From Lunularia cruciata (taxonomy: Eukaryota; Streptophyta; Marchantiopsida; Lunulariales; Lunulariaceae), in NCBI GenBank assembly GCA_948567375.1, contig OX419763.1, forward strand, positions 744,001 through 808,000: a stretch of 64,000 nucleotides of DNA, in the 5' to 3' direction. The position numbers and the translations under genes are program-made. This document shows positions 32,032 through 43,286 of this stretch, piece by piece. Below the pieces are notes generated by a model, which was not told the DNA's origin, ran no database searches, and worked only from the letters and a program-made list of their open reading frames with translations. Each line of letters opens with the position of its first letter. The first letter of the stretch is position 1.

Positions 32032-35000
32032 ATGACAAGCAATTTTCCCTTGCCGTTAAGAAGTTGTCTTGTAGGAGATCATGGGAAAGGAAGTAGAGTT
32101 GAAGACGTGCTAGTGTGTAGAGAAGAATTCAAGAGAGCTAATCCAAGAATCAGTAGGAAGAATAGTCCCTAGCCCAGAGTAGAAGAGAGAAAGATGGGAG
32201 GAAAATAGAAGACTTCCAAATTTTCCGTGAGAAATCATGCAATTCGGAGGTTAGATGTGATCATAAGAATTGAAGTCTTGAGTAGGCTTCAGATCACATT
32301 CTTGGCATGGAACTAGAATGTTAGCTTTCCAAGGTTCATGATTGAGATCATCGAGAGTAGATAGATGTCTTGATGGTCCCAAGGAAGAAGGGAAGAGAGG
32401 TAATCCGGCTCGCTGGACAGAGGATTGGAGGTTAGTACTTGGAAGAGAAGCAGGCGTGGAGCATGGTGCCACGTTCTTGGGGAAGGGTGAAGTAGCAGAA
32501 GAAACCAAGGAGGTGAGAGATGCTTTCTCTTTGAAGTGCACAAAGAATGGTTACAAAGTAGAGAGCTACAAGGATCTTGTCAAGAGAGGGATTGTAGGTG
32601 CTCTAATGGCAACCTTCAAGCCAGAGAGAATGACTTATATGATGAAGCACCAAGCGGTGTTCTTCCATAAGATGTTTGCAGGAGAGCCAATTAACTAGGC
32701 GAAGTGTTTTCATGGGAGAATGAAATAGATGGTATGGAATTTGCGAGATAAGTCACCTCCACATTACATTGTGCTGTTTGCAGCTCATTTCTATCTTGGG
32801 CTGAACTTGCTCAATGCAACAGAGCGCAAAAGGATGGTGTCGCATTTCCATCTGGACTTAAGAAGAGATGTTGATGCAAAGGAGCAGCAATACATTCTTC
32901 AGATCAGGAGCAGTGATGAGAACTACACGCAGACGGGGAAGAATGTGCAGTTGGAAGTGAGTACTCCGAAGTCGAAGAAGAGGAGTCGACAGGGAGAAGA
33001 AGAAGAAGTCAAGAAAGTAAGACCTTGGAAGGCTAGAAGAGTAAACCCAAGGAAAGGAATGGTGGTAATTGTGTTGTCGGAGGAAGAATCGGAAGGCGAA
33101 GCCAAGTGCAAGTCCAAAGACTCGGAAAGAGATGAAGAACCCGAGTTCACACTGTAGAGTGGAGACACAAGTAGTGATAGCAACGATGGAGAGTAGATGA
33201 CATCGGTTCCCAAGGGAGAGAAAGCCAAGATGGAGATGTGTAATACTTTGAGGACAAGAGAAGAGAGAAAACACAGATTGCACATTCAAACATTCGATGC
33301 CCCAAAGGAGCACCTTCTCTTTATTATATAGACAAAGAGGATCTCCTCCAAGGAAGCTCCACCATAGGATTAGGAACACAAATAGGTGACATGTCAGCAA
33401 GCTCCACCCTTGGATTACTTACTTGGATGGGTGACATGTCTGGTCTAGGTCCTATCTGGTTGGTCAAACAAGCTTTGACCGGAGGGAATATTTTAGCGAA
33501 TCTTCCTGTAGGAATCTCAAAATCACATAAGGTACAGTTGGAAAGCTCCCGACGGGACTAAGCAAGGCACCAAAGGGAGGGTGGAGAGGGGCTACTCTGC
33601 ACATTTTCGAGGCCTAATTCATCCATTTAGGCTTCCGAAATTGCCTTCAAAGATTTCAGGTATATTTTGGTTCCTACTCTATTAGTAGAAGTCCCCTTTT
33701 GGTGATACCTCTTTCTGATCTGTTTAGTCCATCATGTGTAACATCTTTCCAGATGTTACCAAACCAATTCTCACCTTTAAATCATATGTCTAGCTATTGG
33801 TTCTAAGGTTCCAAGTCTATTTTGGTTTTTGCCCTATTAGTATAAGTACTCTTTTGGTGATACTTCTATCTTATCTATTTTGACCATCATGTATAACATC
33901 ATCCTAGATGTTACCAAACCAAATTTCACATCTAGATCATATAGCTAGCTCTTGGTATTACAAGATGGATGAGAAAGGTAACTCAAAATTGGAAGACAAA
34001 GTGCCAAAGCAAGAGGAGAAGAGAGTTACCATTCAAAGAGGAGTTTGTTCTTAGCAAAAGGCGAAGTGTAGAGCGGAGCCGAGTACGGTAAGAGAAGAGG
34101 AGGATGAAAGTTTGGGAAGCAAAGCATCCATTCCTATAAGACGATTGTGGCTTAGAAGGCGAGTGTCGAGTGAGGAAGAGGTGAAGAAGGAGATCACTCC
34201 GCAAGTTGAGGTAACTCCGAGTGAAGGAGTGGAGTACTTGAGGGAGGTTGTGTGCCCCTTATTAGTAAGTTAGAGCACAAGAAGAAGGAGATGCAGTTGA
34301 AGTGTCCAGATGTGAAGACTGTGTTGCAGGTGTTAGCACGATTAGAAGAAGAGAACTCGGAGGTGAAGAAGAGTATAATCCAAGGTGAGGAGGAAAGGGA
34401 AGTACTATGAGTAGATGCAGTAATATAGAATCAAGTGATTGAGAACTTGAGGAGAGAAGCAAGGAATTGGGAGGAACTAATAGAGCATAATGTCATAGCA
34501 AGGGAAAGACAAATAGCTGAGTATGAAATCTTGAAGCAGCAATTTGCTGATACAAGACTAGAAATTATCCATGCTATGGCAAGAGTAGTAGAGAAAGAGC
34601 AAGAGCTCGATAGGGTGATGGAGAGTGTAGAGGAGAAGAAGTAGCTATGGCAACAAGAGTTGATTGTGAGGTATAGAGAGGAAGAAAGGTTGAGAGAGTT
34701 ACTTTGCAATCAAGAGGAAAAGATTGTGCAGAAAGAGAAGGAAAAGGAAGCTATGAAAGCCGAGTTCAAAGTAGAATTGGCAACGTATAGAGAAGATTGG
34801 CTTGCAGATCAAGAATGGGAGAGGAAAATGAGATTGGAGCCATTAAAGGAGATCATGATCAAGATAAATGCAATGCTAAGTACAGAGGCTAATGTGTGCA
34901 TTGAAGAGACAAGACTACACGAGTTGAAGTTGTCGGTGCAAGAGACAAGGAGGAGAAATGCAAAGGACAAAGACTTGAATGCCTTACTGATTAGTCTAAG

Positions 35001-35352
35001 AACTTGTGTAGATAGAAAGATATTGGAGGTAGAAGACAAAATCACAATCAGATTAGACTTAGTCAAATTAGAGATAGATAAACTTCAGAAGGATGTCAGA
35101 GCAAGACCCAAAGTAGATGAAGTAGGAGTGCAGATGTCTTCAGAGTTACCATTGGATACATTGGAGAAGAGTGGGTCCAGAGATAAGGAGTTAGATAGAT
35201 TACCCACTAGTGGAATTTCAGATAAGGAAAGAGAATTGTTAGAATTGGTAGAGAAATTAGGAGTTGTGAAACTCAAGGATAGAGTAGTGTTGAGTGAAGT
35301 TACTTCAAGATTGAAAGCCAAGGAAGAAGTAGACATCGGATTGGAGAAGTAA
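32032..35352 (+). pseudogene. LTR-encoded protein, E5 copy, interrupted by S5
   Basis: The ATG at 32032 opens MTSNFPLPLRSCLVGDHGKG. The conserved domain is at 32230-32860 (GKRGNPARWTEDWRLVLGRE, with one codon lost; MKHQAVFFHKMFAGEPIN; FAAHFYLGLNLLNATERKRM). The basic/acidic part is at 32880-33180. S5 cuts the frame at 33239-33962. The frame resumes with MDEKGNSKLEDKVPKQEEKR and QRGVCS, then the coiled coil (34435-35200) and RLKAKEEVDIGLEK with the stop at 35352. The 34660-35352 part is 230 open codons. Several other stops. Confidence 0.82.
33239..33962 (+). mobile_element. Solo LTR S5 of an unrelated element, 5-bp target duplication
   Basis: A 724-bp insert begins TGTAATAC and ends GTATTACA, a perfect 8-bp terminal inverted repeat in the TG...CA form of LTRs. 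It is flanked by AGATG on both sides (33234-33238 and 33963-33967). Its sequence is unlike the surrounding family. It holds a TATA-like TTATTATATAG at about 33312 and an internal imperfect tandem duplication of about 157 bp (about 33640-33955, recognised by TAACATC, then GATGTTACCAAACC). No coding frame. Orientation is assigned only from the TATA-like element. Confidence 0.85.
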
Positions 35353-35587
35353 CAGTTTTGAGATTTGAAGAGGCAGATATGAAGAGGTGGTTTGTCATTT
35401 TGGATCTGCAGGTAGGAACAATTGTTGTAGAATGGTATAGTTGTTATATAACTATCTTTTGCTTCACTATTTAAAAGTGTCATTCGTAGTAATATGTTGT
35501 TCAATACTCATAATTTATGAGAAAAGATAAAGCAAAGTGCTGTGAAGCATTGCTCGTTGCTTGAGCTTGCTTCCAAGTATCAACTTT

Positions 35588-35905
35588 GTGATTGTGTTTG
35601 TGAGTGTGTGGAGAAATTCAAAGTGCAAGTCAATGTGCTTGTTGGATGTCGGATTCCGCAGCCTTGATCTTCATTCTGTGTGTTTGATCCTGAGTGAAGA
35701 GCAATCTGAGCAATGCCTTGACAGATCTAAGAGGAATTGTAGTGTTGTGATTGTGTTTGTGAGTGTGTGGAGAAATTCAAAGTGCAAGTCAATGTGCTTG
35801 TTGGATGTCAGATTCTGTAGCCTTGATCTTCATTCTGTGTGTTTGATCCTGAGTGAAGTGCAATCTGAGCAATAACTTGACAGATCTAAGAGGAATTGTA
35901 GTGTT
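35588..35905 (+). repeat. 159-bp tandem duplication in the E5 LTR
   Basis: Two nearly identical units (35588-35746, 35747-35905) both begin GTGATTGTGTTTGTGAGTGT and cover the LTR segment after the TATTTAAA element. Other LTR copies have one unit. Confidence 0.85.
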
Positions 35906-36312
35906 GGTAGTATTCTGCATTTGTGGGTGTAGCGTAGTGTTGATGTGCAACAATTTTGATCAAGGAAGTTGTCCCTTCAGTGGAGGGGTGGAACACAATT
36001 CTAAGGCAAAGTCGTTTTGCAGTGAAGTGCCATTTATAGGAGAGCCTGAATCATCACAATCAAAGTTTTTTGGAAAGAATTGAAGGTGTTGTGATTAAGG
36101 AGTGTGAATTTGTGACGAGACTGCAAATTGGTGCTTGTTACTCTCTTTTGGGTGTGGTTTCTGCATGAGAGATTAAAGATGCAATCAAGAAGAACTACAT
36201 TGTTATTGTTTGACTTCGTATTTGACCAATTTTGACTTGTATCTCTACGGGAATGAACTTTACTTACCCGATTACCGCAAAAGTGATATTTGCCGGGTTG
36301 TCACATGATTTT

Positions 36313-36334
36313 TGGTGCCACTGCCAGGTATACA
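36313..36334 (+). other. Primer-binding site of E5 (tRNA-Asp type)
   Basis: TGGTGCCACTGCCAGGTATA, 7-8 nt after the LTR end TGTCACA. It is a decayed form of the E4 site. Confidence 0.75.
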
Positions 36335-36390
36335 AATCTCAAAAGTGGAAGAATACAAAGCCAAATTCAAAATAGGGTATCAAAGCAATA

Positions 36391-38236
36391 TGAATGTTTG
36401 CATCAAGAGAATAATGGGAAGAGAGAGTTCAAAGACAAATGTTGCATCATGAAGAAAATGAACTTCTAAAGATCCATGCTACTTTTGATAAAAACAAATG
36501 AGAGGCATTGGACTTTCAACATCTTCATGAAGTGCAAGAAGCCCTATGAGAACTTGACCAAAAGAAATGCAAAGGCGGTTGGCAAGGCTACTTTGCATCC
36601 CCATCTTCCAAAAAGAAGAAAGACTCAAGCGGCCAAACATATTCCTTACGGCCCAATACACCGACTTCCCCTAGAGCTGCAAAGGAAGTTGTATCTCTAA
36701 AGAACTTTGTTCGAGAAAAGACAGCATGGACATTGACGAAAGAAGAGTGTCAACATCTTCTACAAATGATTCCCTGATTGTCTAGAAGGAATTTTGAAGA
36801 TCACATCAAAGGTGTTGAGCCTGATTCTTCCACTCGGGTTGAAGTCGACACCCTCAGAGAAGCAATTGTTGAAGAAGACCCTACTTTGAACTTGACAAAT
36901 TAGAACCCTTGGGCTGCCAATATGGCATCAATACCAGTCAACCCTTTGGCTCTGTCAAGTTCAAACTTACTCCAACCAATCCCATCAAGTCAAACGATGA
37001 CTTTGTTGTCTGTCACTTGACACGCCTATCAAAAGTACAAGGGCACAAAACAAGACAAAGACCCCGATGAATTCATCAAAGAATTCAAAGTCATCTCCTT
37101 TGCTAACAAGGAGCATGACTCAAGGGATCGAGTGAGAATTTTCCCAAGTCTGCTCTAAAAGAAAGCTCAGAGCTAGTACACCCATATGACCCAGAAGAGG
37201 TTTGTACCGGCAGATAGGGCAAACTTGAGAAACAACTTCTTGGAACGATTCCGGGAGGTTGACTACGACACAAGTGTCTTTGCGGCACTCAACAATTTAG
37301 ACCGAGACAAGAAGGAGAAGTTGAGAGACTACTTTGAGCGGTTCATGGCACTCTTAACCGAGTTCCCAAGCAATCGGGGGTTATGGGTTACTCCGATGCC
37401 CAAGCCATTACCTGGTTCCTCGGGGGACTTTCACTAGAGATCCAAATCTTTGCAAGGAAGAGGAATGTAACTTCCCTTGACAAAGTACTCAAACATGTCG
37501 CTCGTTATGAGGCGGCTCACTCTCACTCTACCGGCAACCGGAGAAATCAGGAGAAGAAAAGCAAGAAGCCCAGAAGGAGAGCTTCACGTAGCACATCCTC
37601 TTCTTTGGAAGAATCCTCCACGTCTTCAAGCTCTTCTTTGGAATCCAAAGAAGAATCAAAGCCAAGACAAGTAAGAAGATGTGGGGGTAAGAAACCAGTG
37701 ATTCCTGCAGCAAAGAGTGTAAATAAGACGAAAACCAAGCTAGATGCCCTCATCAAGGAGTTTTTGGATTTTAAGATCCAGATGATTGGGGCCAAAGACA
37801 GAAGGAAAGCCCCAGCATTTGGGAGATCGAATGTATGGTGCACCGCATGTGGCAAGTTAGGCCATGCAAACACGGAATGCAATACTCATAATGCATTCCC
37901 GGTGCAACAAATTGATTGGGTTCCGGGATGGAGCCAAGGTGAGGAAGAAGAGACTGTGTACCAAACGCAAGAGGTACAGCCTTAGGCTAGCACATCGTAC
38001 CAAGGTCTGAGGTTTGGACCAAGGGAGTATAACCCCAATGCTCCTCCACGAAGACCACCAATGAGCAACCAGAATCATCCTCAGAATGTTGCACCCGGAG
38101 CATGTTACAATTGTGGCTTGATGGGACATTGGTCTCCAAACTGTCCAGAGCCAAGAAGGCGAATCAGGTACGTTCCCCTATGTGGAAATTGTAAAGGATC
38201 GGGCCACATGGGCAATCAATGCCCTCACCCACCAAA
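36391..38236 (+). pseudogene. Gag of E5, truncated at an inversion joint
   Basis: The start lies near 36391 (MFASRE, stop, WEERE; E4 has MSASREQWEERAR). The leader is seen at 36476-36700 in a shifted frame. The capsid-like part at 37186-37500 has MTQKRFVPADRANLRNNFLE, RDYFERFMALLTEF and WFLGGLSLEIQIFARKRNVT. The frame at 37383-37985 carries the basic and Ser/Glu tract (KKPRRRASRSTSSSLEESST) and CTACGKLGHANTEC. The second and third knuckles are at 38061-38236 (CYNCGLMGHWSPNC, CGNCKGSGHMGNQC). It ends abruptly after CPHPPK, where minus-strand gag of E4 begins. Confidence 0.9.
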
Positions 38237-39620
38237 ATCCGCAAACTCTTTAATAAGAGTTTCCAACTTTTGATCTGCCTTAGATACATTCTTTACTGGC
38301 GGTGTTACTGGCTTCTTTCCTCCGTGTCTTTGTATTTTTCTCAGCTTGGGTTCTTTGTCGGATTCCAAAGAAGAACTAGAAGATGTGGAGGATTCCTCCG
38401 GAGAAGGAGAAGTACTACGTGAAGCTCTTCGTCTTGGCTTTTTGCCTTTCTTCTCAGGATTTCTTCGGTAACTGGATAAGTTAGAATGAGCCGCCTCATA
38501 TTGGGTGACATGTTTGAGGACTTTGTCCAGAGAAGTTACATTCCTCTCCCTGGCAAAGATTCGAATCTCCGGTGAAAGCCCACCAAGAAACCAGCTAATG
38601 GCTTGGGCATCAGAATAACCCACCACCCCGGATTGCTTCGGGACTTGGTTCAATAAGGCCATGAACCGCTTAGAGTAATCTCTCAATTTGTCCTTCTTTC
38701 CTTGATCCAAATCATTAAGTGCCGCAAAGACACTTGTATCATAATCCACTTCCCCGAAATCGTTCCAGGAAGCCATTTCGTAAGTCTGCCCAGTCTGCTG
38801 GTGTGAATCCTTTCTGCGTTACATGAGTATACCAACTCCGAGCCTTCTTTTAGAGCAGACTTGGAAAAATTCGCAGTTGATCCGTGGAGTCATGCTCCTT
38901 GTTGGCAAAGGAAATGACTTCAAATTCCTCAATGAATTCGTCAGGATCATCATCTTGCTCTATACCTTTATACTTCTGATAAGCATGTCGGGTTACGGGT
39001 AACAAAGACATTGTTTGGTGCGGTGGATTTGGTTGTGGTAAGTTTGAACTTACGGGAACCGAAGAGCTACTTGGTATGGATGCTGTGTTGTCTGCCCATG
39101 GGTTCCAATTCGTCAAGTTCAAATTGGGGTCTTCTTCGACAATTTCTTCTTCTCTGGTTGTGTTGACTTCAACCCGATCAGAAGTAAGAGGTTCCACAAC
39201 TTCAATCTGGTCTTTGAACCTTCTTTGGGATAACCGGGGAATTGTTTGTACCAGATGCTGACACTCTTCTTCCATAACTATTTGTGCTGTCTTTTCTTGA
39301 ACTAACTTCTTAATGAACTTCTTTTACAACTTCCTTTACAGCTCTAGGGGAAGTCGGTGTACTAGATCATAGCCCATATGTCTGCTCACTCGAGTCTTTC
39401 TTTTTCTTGGAAAAGGGAGACGAAAAGTAGCCTTGCCAACCTCCTTCACGTCTCTTTTGGTCAAGTTCGTGCAGGGCTTCTTGCACTTCATGAAGGAGTT
39501 GAAAGTTCAACTCTTCTTGTTCGATTTTGTCTGAAGTGGATGGGGCTTTCAAACGTTCATCATCTTCACGCTGCACTGCTCGTCTTCGAGCTCTCTCTTC
39601 CCATTGTTCTCTTGATGCAG
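38237..39620 (-). pseudogene. Gag of E4, truncated at an inversion joint
   Basis: The start codon is at about 39624 (MSASREQWEERARRRAVQRE). The leader has NFQLLHEVQEALHELDQKRR. The second frame, 39275-38850, has NLTNWNPWADNTASI and RHAYQKYKGIEQDDDPDEFI. The third, 38776-38237, has DYDTSVFAALNDLDQGKKDK, RFMALLNQVPKQSGVVGYSD, a basic and Ser/Glu tract and KKPVTPPVKNVSKADQKLET. It ends at LIKEFADF, before any knuckle, where it meets E5 gag tail-to-tail. This is the best preserved N-terminal Gag in the window, with about two frame breaks. Confidence 0.9.
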
Positions 39621-39683
39621 ACATTCATATTGTGCGTACACCCAGTTTTGAATTTGGCTTCGTATTCTTCCACTTCTTAGATT

Positions 39684-39705
39684 TGTATCCCCGGTAGCGG
39701 CGCCA
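39684..39705 (-). other. Primer-binding site of E4 (tRNA-Asp type, least decayed)
   Basis: The minus strand reads TGGCGCCGCTACCGGGGATA, 8 nt inside the LTR end (spacer AAAAATCA). By recall of plant tRNA-Asp (3' end ...CCCCGGCAACGGCGCCA) it pairs with nearly all bases. Athila-type plant gypsy elements use the same class of primer. Confidence 0.85.
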
Positions 39706-39712
39706 AAAATCA

Positions 39713-42700
39713 TGTGACAACCCGGCAAATATCACTTTTGCGGTAATCGGGTCAGTAAAGTTTGTTCCCGCAGAGATACTATCTAGAATTGGTCAAATAC
39801 AAAGACAAAAGTCACAATTGCAGTTCTTCTTGATGGCTTCTTTAATCTCTCAAGTAGAAACTACACCCAGAAGAGAGTAACAAGCTCACAATCTTGACAA
39901 CTTGTCACAAATACACACACATAATCACAACATAGCACACTACAATTCCTCTCAGATCGGTCAAGGCATTGCTCCGATGCACTTCACTCAGGATCAAACA
40001 CACAGAATGAAGATCAAGGCTGCAGATTCCAACATCCACAGACACACTGACTTGCTCTTCAGAATTCTCCCCACACTCACAAACACAAACACAAAATTGA
40101 CAATCGGAATTAAGCTTAAGCGACGAGTACTGAGAACATCACTTTGCTTTATCTATCTTCAGAAATTTGAATACTAAATAACATAGTACTGCAAATGCTC
40201 CACTTAAATACTGAAGCAAACAGCAGACTTGCCTATCTAGGCACCGCTTCCCAACATCTCTTCCTACTTGTAGATCCCAAGTGACATCTATCTCTTCATA
40301 TCTGCCTCTTCTTATCTCAAAATCGACACTTATCCCGATCCGATGTCTACCTCATCATCGGCTTCCAAACCCGATGATCTTCCTACTACTTCTCCTTCTT
40401 CGGGTATATATACATCTACCAAATCCTTCACTGTTTCTGCTACTTCTTTACAAGAAACTACAATTGTACTAGGGAGTGACTTATCTAACTCATTATTTCC
40501 TGACCCACTCTTCTCTAATCTGTCAATCATCAAGTCCGATGACACCTGTACTCCCACTTCTGCGACATCGGGTTTCTTCTCCATTGTCACACTATCGTGA
40601 ATCTTCTCTAATTCCAAATTGACTAAATCTAGTCTAAGACTAACATTGTTCTCTACATCTAACATTTTCCTATCTACACGTTCCCTCAATCGAATCAATA
40701 AGGTGTTCATGTCCACATCCTTGGCCTTTCTCTTCCGTGTTTCCTGCACAAGTAACTTTAACTCATGTAGGTGAGCTTCCTCCAATCCCCCTTCAGCCTC
40801 CGTGCTTAAAATCACTCTTAACTTTCCTGCAACTTCCCCTACTGATTCCGATGCATATCCTCGAGAGCGCTCCACATTCAACTCCTCACGATACATCTTC
40901 AACTCGTCTTCATATTCTGCAGCAAGCATCATCTTCTCCTCTGCATACTGCACGCTCTGTTGTTCCGCGCTCTTGACAAGTTCTCGCAATCGCTCTTCTT
41001 CTTCTTGCCTGGCTGCCAACTCTCTCTGCCATGCTTGATCTTTTGCTGCGGCACTTTTCTTTAAGCTGTCCAACTCTTGCTCCATTACAATGTTCATTGC
41101 CTTCAAATAAACATTCTCGATGCGCACATCACTCACTTCTTCATTCATCTTATTGAGCTACATCGTTTGTTCCTTGAATTCTCCGGCTCGCCTTTGCAGT
41201 TCCTTTTCCTTTTTTGCGCAGCTCCCTTGTAGCATGGTCAGCATTTTCTTCATCAAGCTTTCCTCCCTCCAAAGTTCTTCCACTTCCTTGCTTCTTCGGA
41301 CTTGTTGCTCCTGCAACTCCTTCACTTCACTTACCAGATACTTCACCATCTGCAATTCGTTCATCCCCTTCTTGCGATCTTGGGGAATTAATCTTCAATG
41401 CTCCTTCAACAGTTCCAGCAATGGTGTTACCACCTTCGTCAGATAGGATATCCCGCTGGAGTGCTCTTCCTCTTCATCGCCCTCTTTGTCTGGAGTCTTC
41501 TCCTCCATCATCGGCTCCTTCATCTGAAGTTGCGATCTTTGTATCTTCATCGTGTCGGCACTTTCTTCGTCTTGGCCTCTTGAACTCGGCCCCGCAGGAT
41601 TCTCTGCTTTCTCTTCTACTCTTGACTTGTTTACTACCATTGTCTGACAAGCCTCACTTACTGCTGCCGATTGTTGGACCTCTGGCTCCCCATTGCTATC
41701 GCTCCCCGACTCCTCACTTTCCAATGTGAGCTCCTCTTCTTCCGATTCCTCTTCTTGCAACTCAGTCTCTTCCCTAGACTCTGATCCCAATGATGCCTCT
41801 TTTATGATCTTTGCCATCTTCAACCTCAACCGCCAGCGCCCTTTTTCCATTCATATACAAATCCAATCGTCAAAATAAATAAAAATACCATCATAGACCA
41901 AAATCCGAGTCTTCCTTTGCATGGGAAGCGACCTTGCTTCTTCTGGTTTGCCACGTTTCTTCGTCTTTGGACTGGTAATTTCTTCGACTTTCCACTATCC
42001 CCTCCTCACAAAGTATTCGTCATTTGCTCAAAGATGCAGCATATATTGTCGCTCCTCCTCGTTTGCTTCCTGTTGCAAATTGGGATGCATGTGAGACACC
42101 ATACGATGATGCTCTTCTTCGGATAGTAAGTTCAGCCCGAAGTAGAAGTGGGCTGCGAACAGTGCAAAATAATGTGGTGGCGAGCCCGTTCGCCAATTCA
42201 CCACCATCTGCCTTGTTCGGTGGTGAAAGCACTTCGCCCAATTCACTAGAGCTCCTGCAAACATCTGATGGAAGAAGACAGCCTGCTGCATGTTCACGTA
42301 GGTGGTTTGTTCTGGCTTGAACATGGCCATCATCGCCCCCACAATACTTCTTTGGATCGGATCTCGATAGGACTCCACCTTGTAGCCATTCGTGGTTCTC
42401 AGAGCAAAGAACGAATTGCGGATTTCTGCTGTCTCCTCTGCAGCATCACACTTCCGATAGAAGGTGATCCTGTTGGTTCTCCTGCTTCTCTTCCCAATAC
42501 CAACTTCCAATCCGACTCAGTCCATCAAGCCGGATTGCCTCTCTTCCCTTCCACCTCGGTACCCTCCTCACAATTACTGGCAGCAATCTCTGCCATCACT
42601 CTCGGGAAACTGAAATTCTAATTCCATGCTCAAAAAGTAATACAAAGTCTAATCAAGACTTTGATTCTAGCTACTACATCTATCCTTTGGATTGTGAAAC

Positions 42701-43286
42701 CTCTCACCGCCAGCGTGTTGGCCACCTTCTTTGCCATGATCTGTTCTCTCGTTCTACAATGTTGGAAGATGAGACACTCTAACTCCCTCAGGGTTTCGGA
42801 AAATCTCACTCTTGATGGGCTTTCGGACACGCATTATTGTAGGATGACTACTCAAAGGGATTGGAAATTTACTCAGAGTATTCAACTTTCCCCTGCACAG
42901 TCACAATTTTATATTGCCCCAAATCATAGTCATTCTTTAGTCGATTTTGTCTGCAAATTTCTCTCTTCTGCGTTCAACTCCCGGTCACTATCAAGACATG
43001 CTTCTTCTACCCTTGCCGTTTCTTGAAATGTACTTTCTTGCCACGTACAAAGGTTGTTAAATGGTCTTTGTCTCTCCTGCGTCTTCCAACCCAAAGACGG
43101 TGATCTTTGGACTTTTTCCGGCGTACTCCTCTTTCGAGTACCTCCATCATTAGATCCGATGTCACCTTCTTCGGATTTCCTCCCAAGTTACTTCCATCCA
43201 TTCTTTGTCCGCAATTCGACTTTTTGTCCTTACTTCATCTCTTAAACACAACTAACCATAGAAAACAAAAAAATGTGGGTACCACA
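39713..43286 (-). mobile_element. 5' LTR of E4 (subfamily A, full length)
   Basis: The minus strand runs from TGTGGTACCCACATTTTTTT (43286) to CCGGGTTGTCACA (39713), 3574 bp, with a primer site beyond it. It has a TATA box (TATAAAAT, about 42906-42913), the protein frame and the TATTTAAG element (about 40206-40213). The plus-strand LTR L7 begins directly at 43287. Confidence 0.93.
40330..42872 (-). pseudogene. LTR-encoded protein, subfamily A copy (E4)
   Basis: This is the best subfamily A copy. The start codon is lost (CTG at the place of ATG, about 42872). N-terminal domain: QHCRTREQIMAKKVANTLAV, RIDVVARIKVLIRLCITF, GKRGNPA, TESDWKLVLGREAGEPTG; in frame 42510-42028 KCDAAEETAEIRNSFFALRT, ESYRDPIQRSIVGAMMAMFK, MQQAVFFHQMFAGALVNWAK and FAAHFYFGLNLLSEEEHHRM. 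Acidic part 41850-41395 (ETELQEEESEEEELTLESEE). Coiled coil 41364-40330 (VSEVKELQEQQVRRSKEVEE, ELDSLKKSAAAKDQAWQREL), ending GLEADDEVDIGSG and stop. The last 272 codons are open. Function unknown. Confidence 0.85.

Larger units (their letters stand above)
31546..36305 (+). mobile_element. 5' LTR of E5 (plus strand), with S5 inserted
   Basis: It starts at 31546 with TATGGTACCCACA (TG decayed to TA) and ends at 36305 with GCCGGGTTGTCACA, followed by a primer site. It is 4760 bp; removing the 724-bp S5 and its duplication leaves about 4.03 kb. Two further additions explain the extra length: an about 80-bp filler in the TATA box (about 31929-32008) and a 159-bp tandem duplication (35588-35746 and 35747-35905). 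It is head-to-head with the E3 LTR. Confidence 0.9.

Noticed and set aside
33239-33962. S5 as a DNA transposon or MITE because of its 8-bp inverted ends
   Set aside because: TG...CA ends with a 5-bp duplication, an internal TATA-like element and no long inverted repeats fit a solo LTR better.
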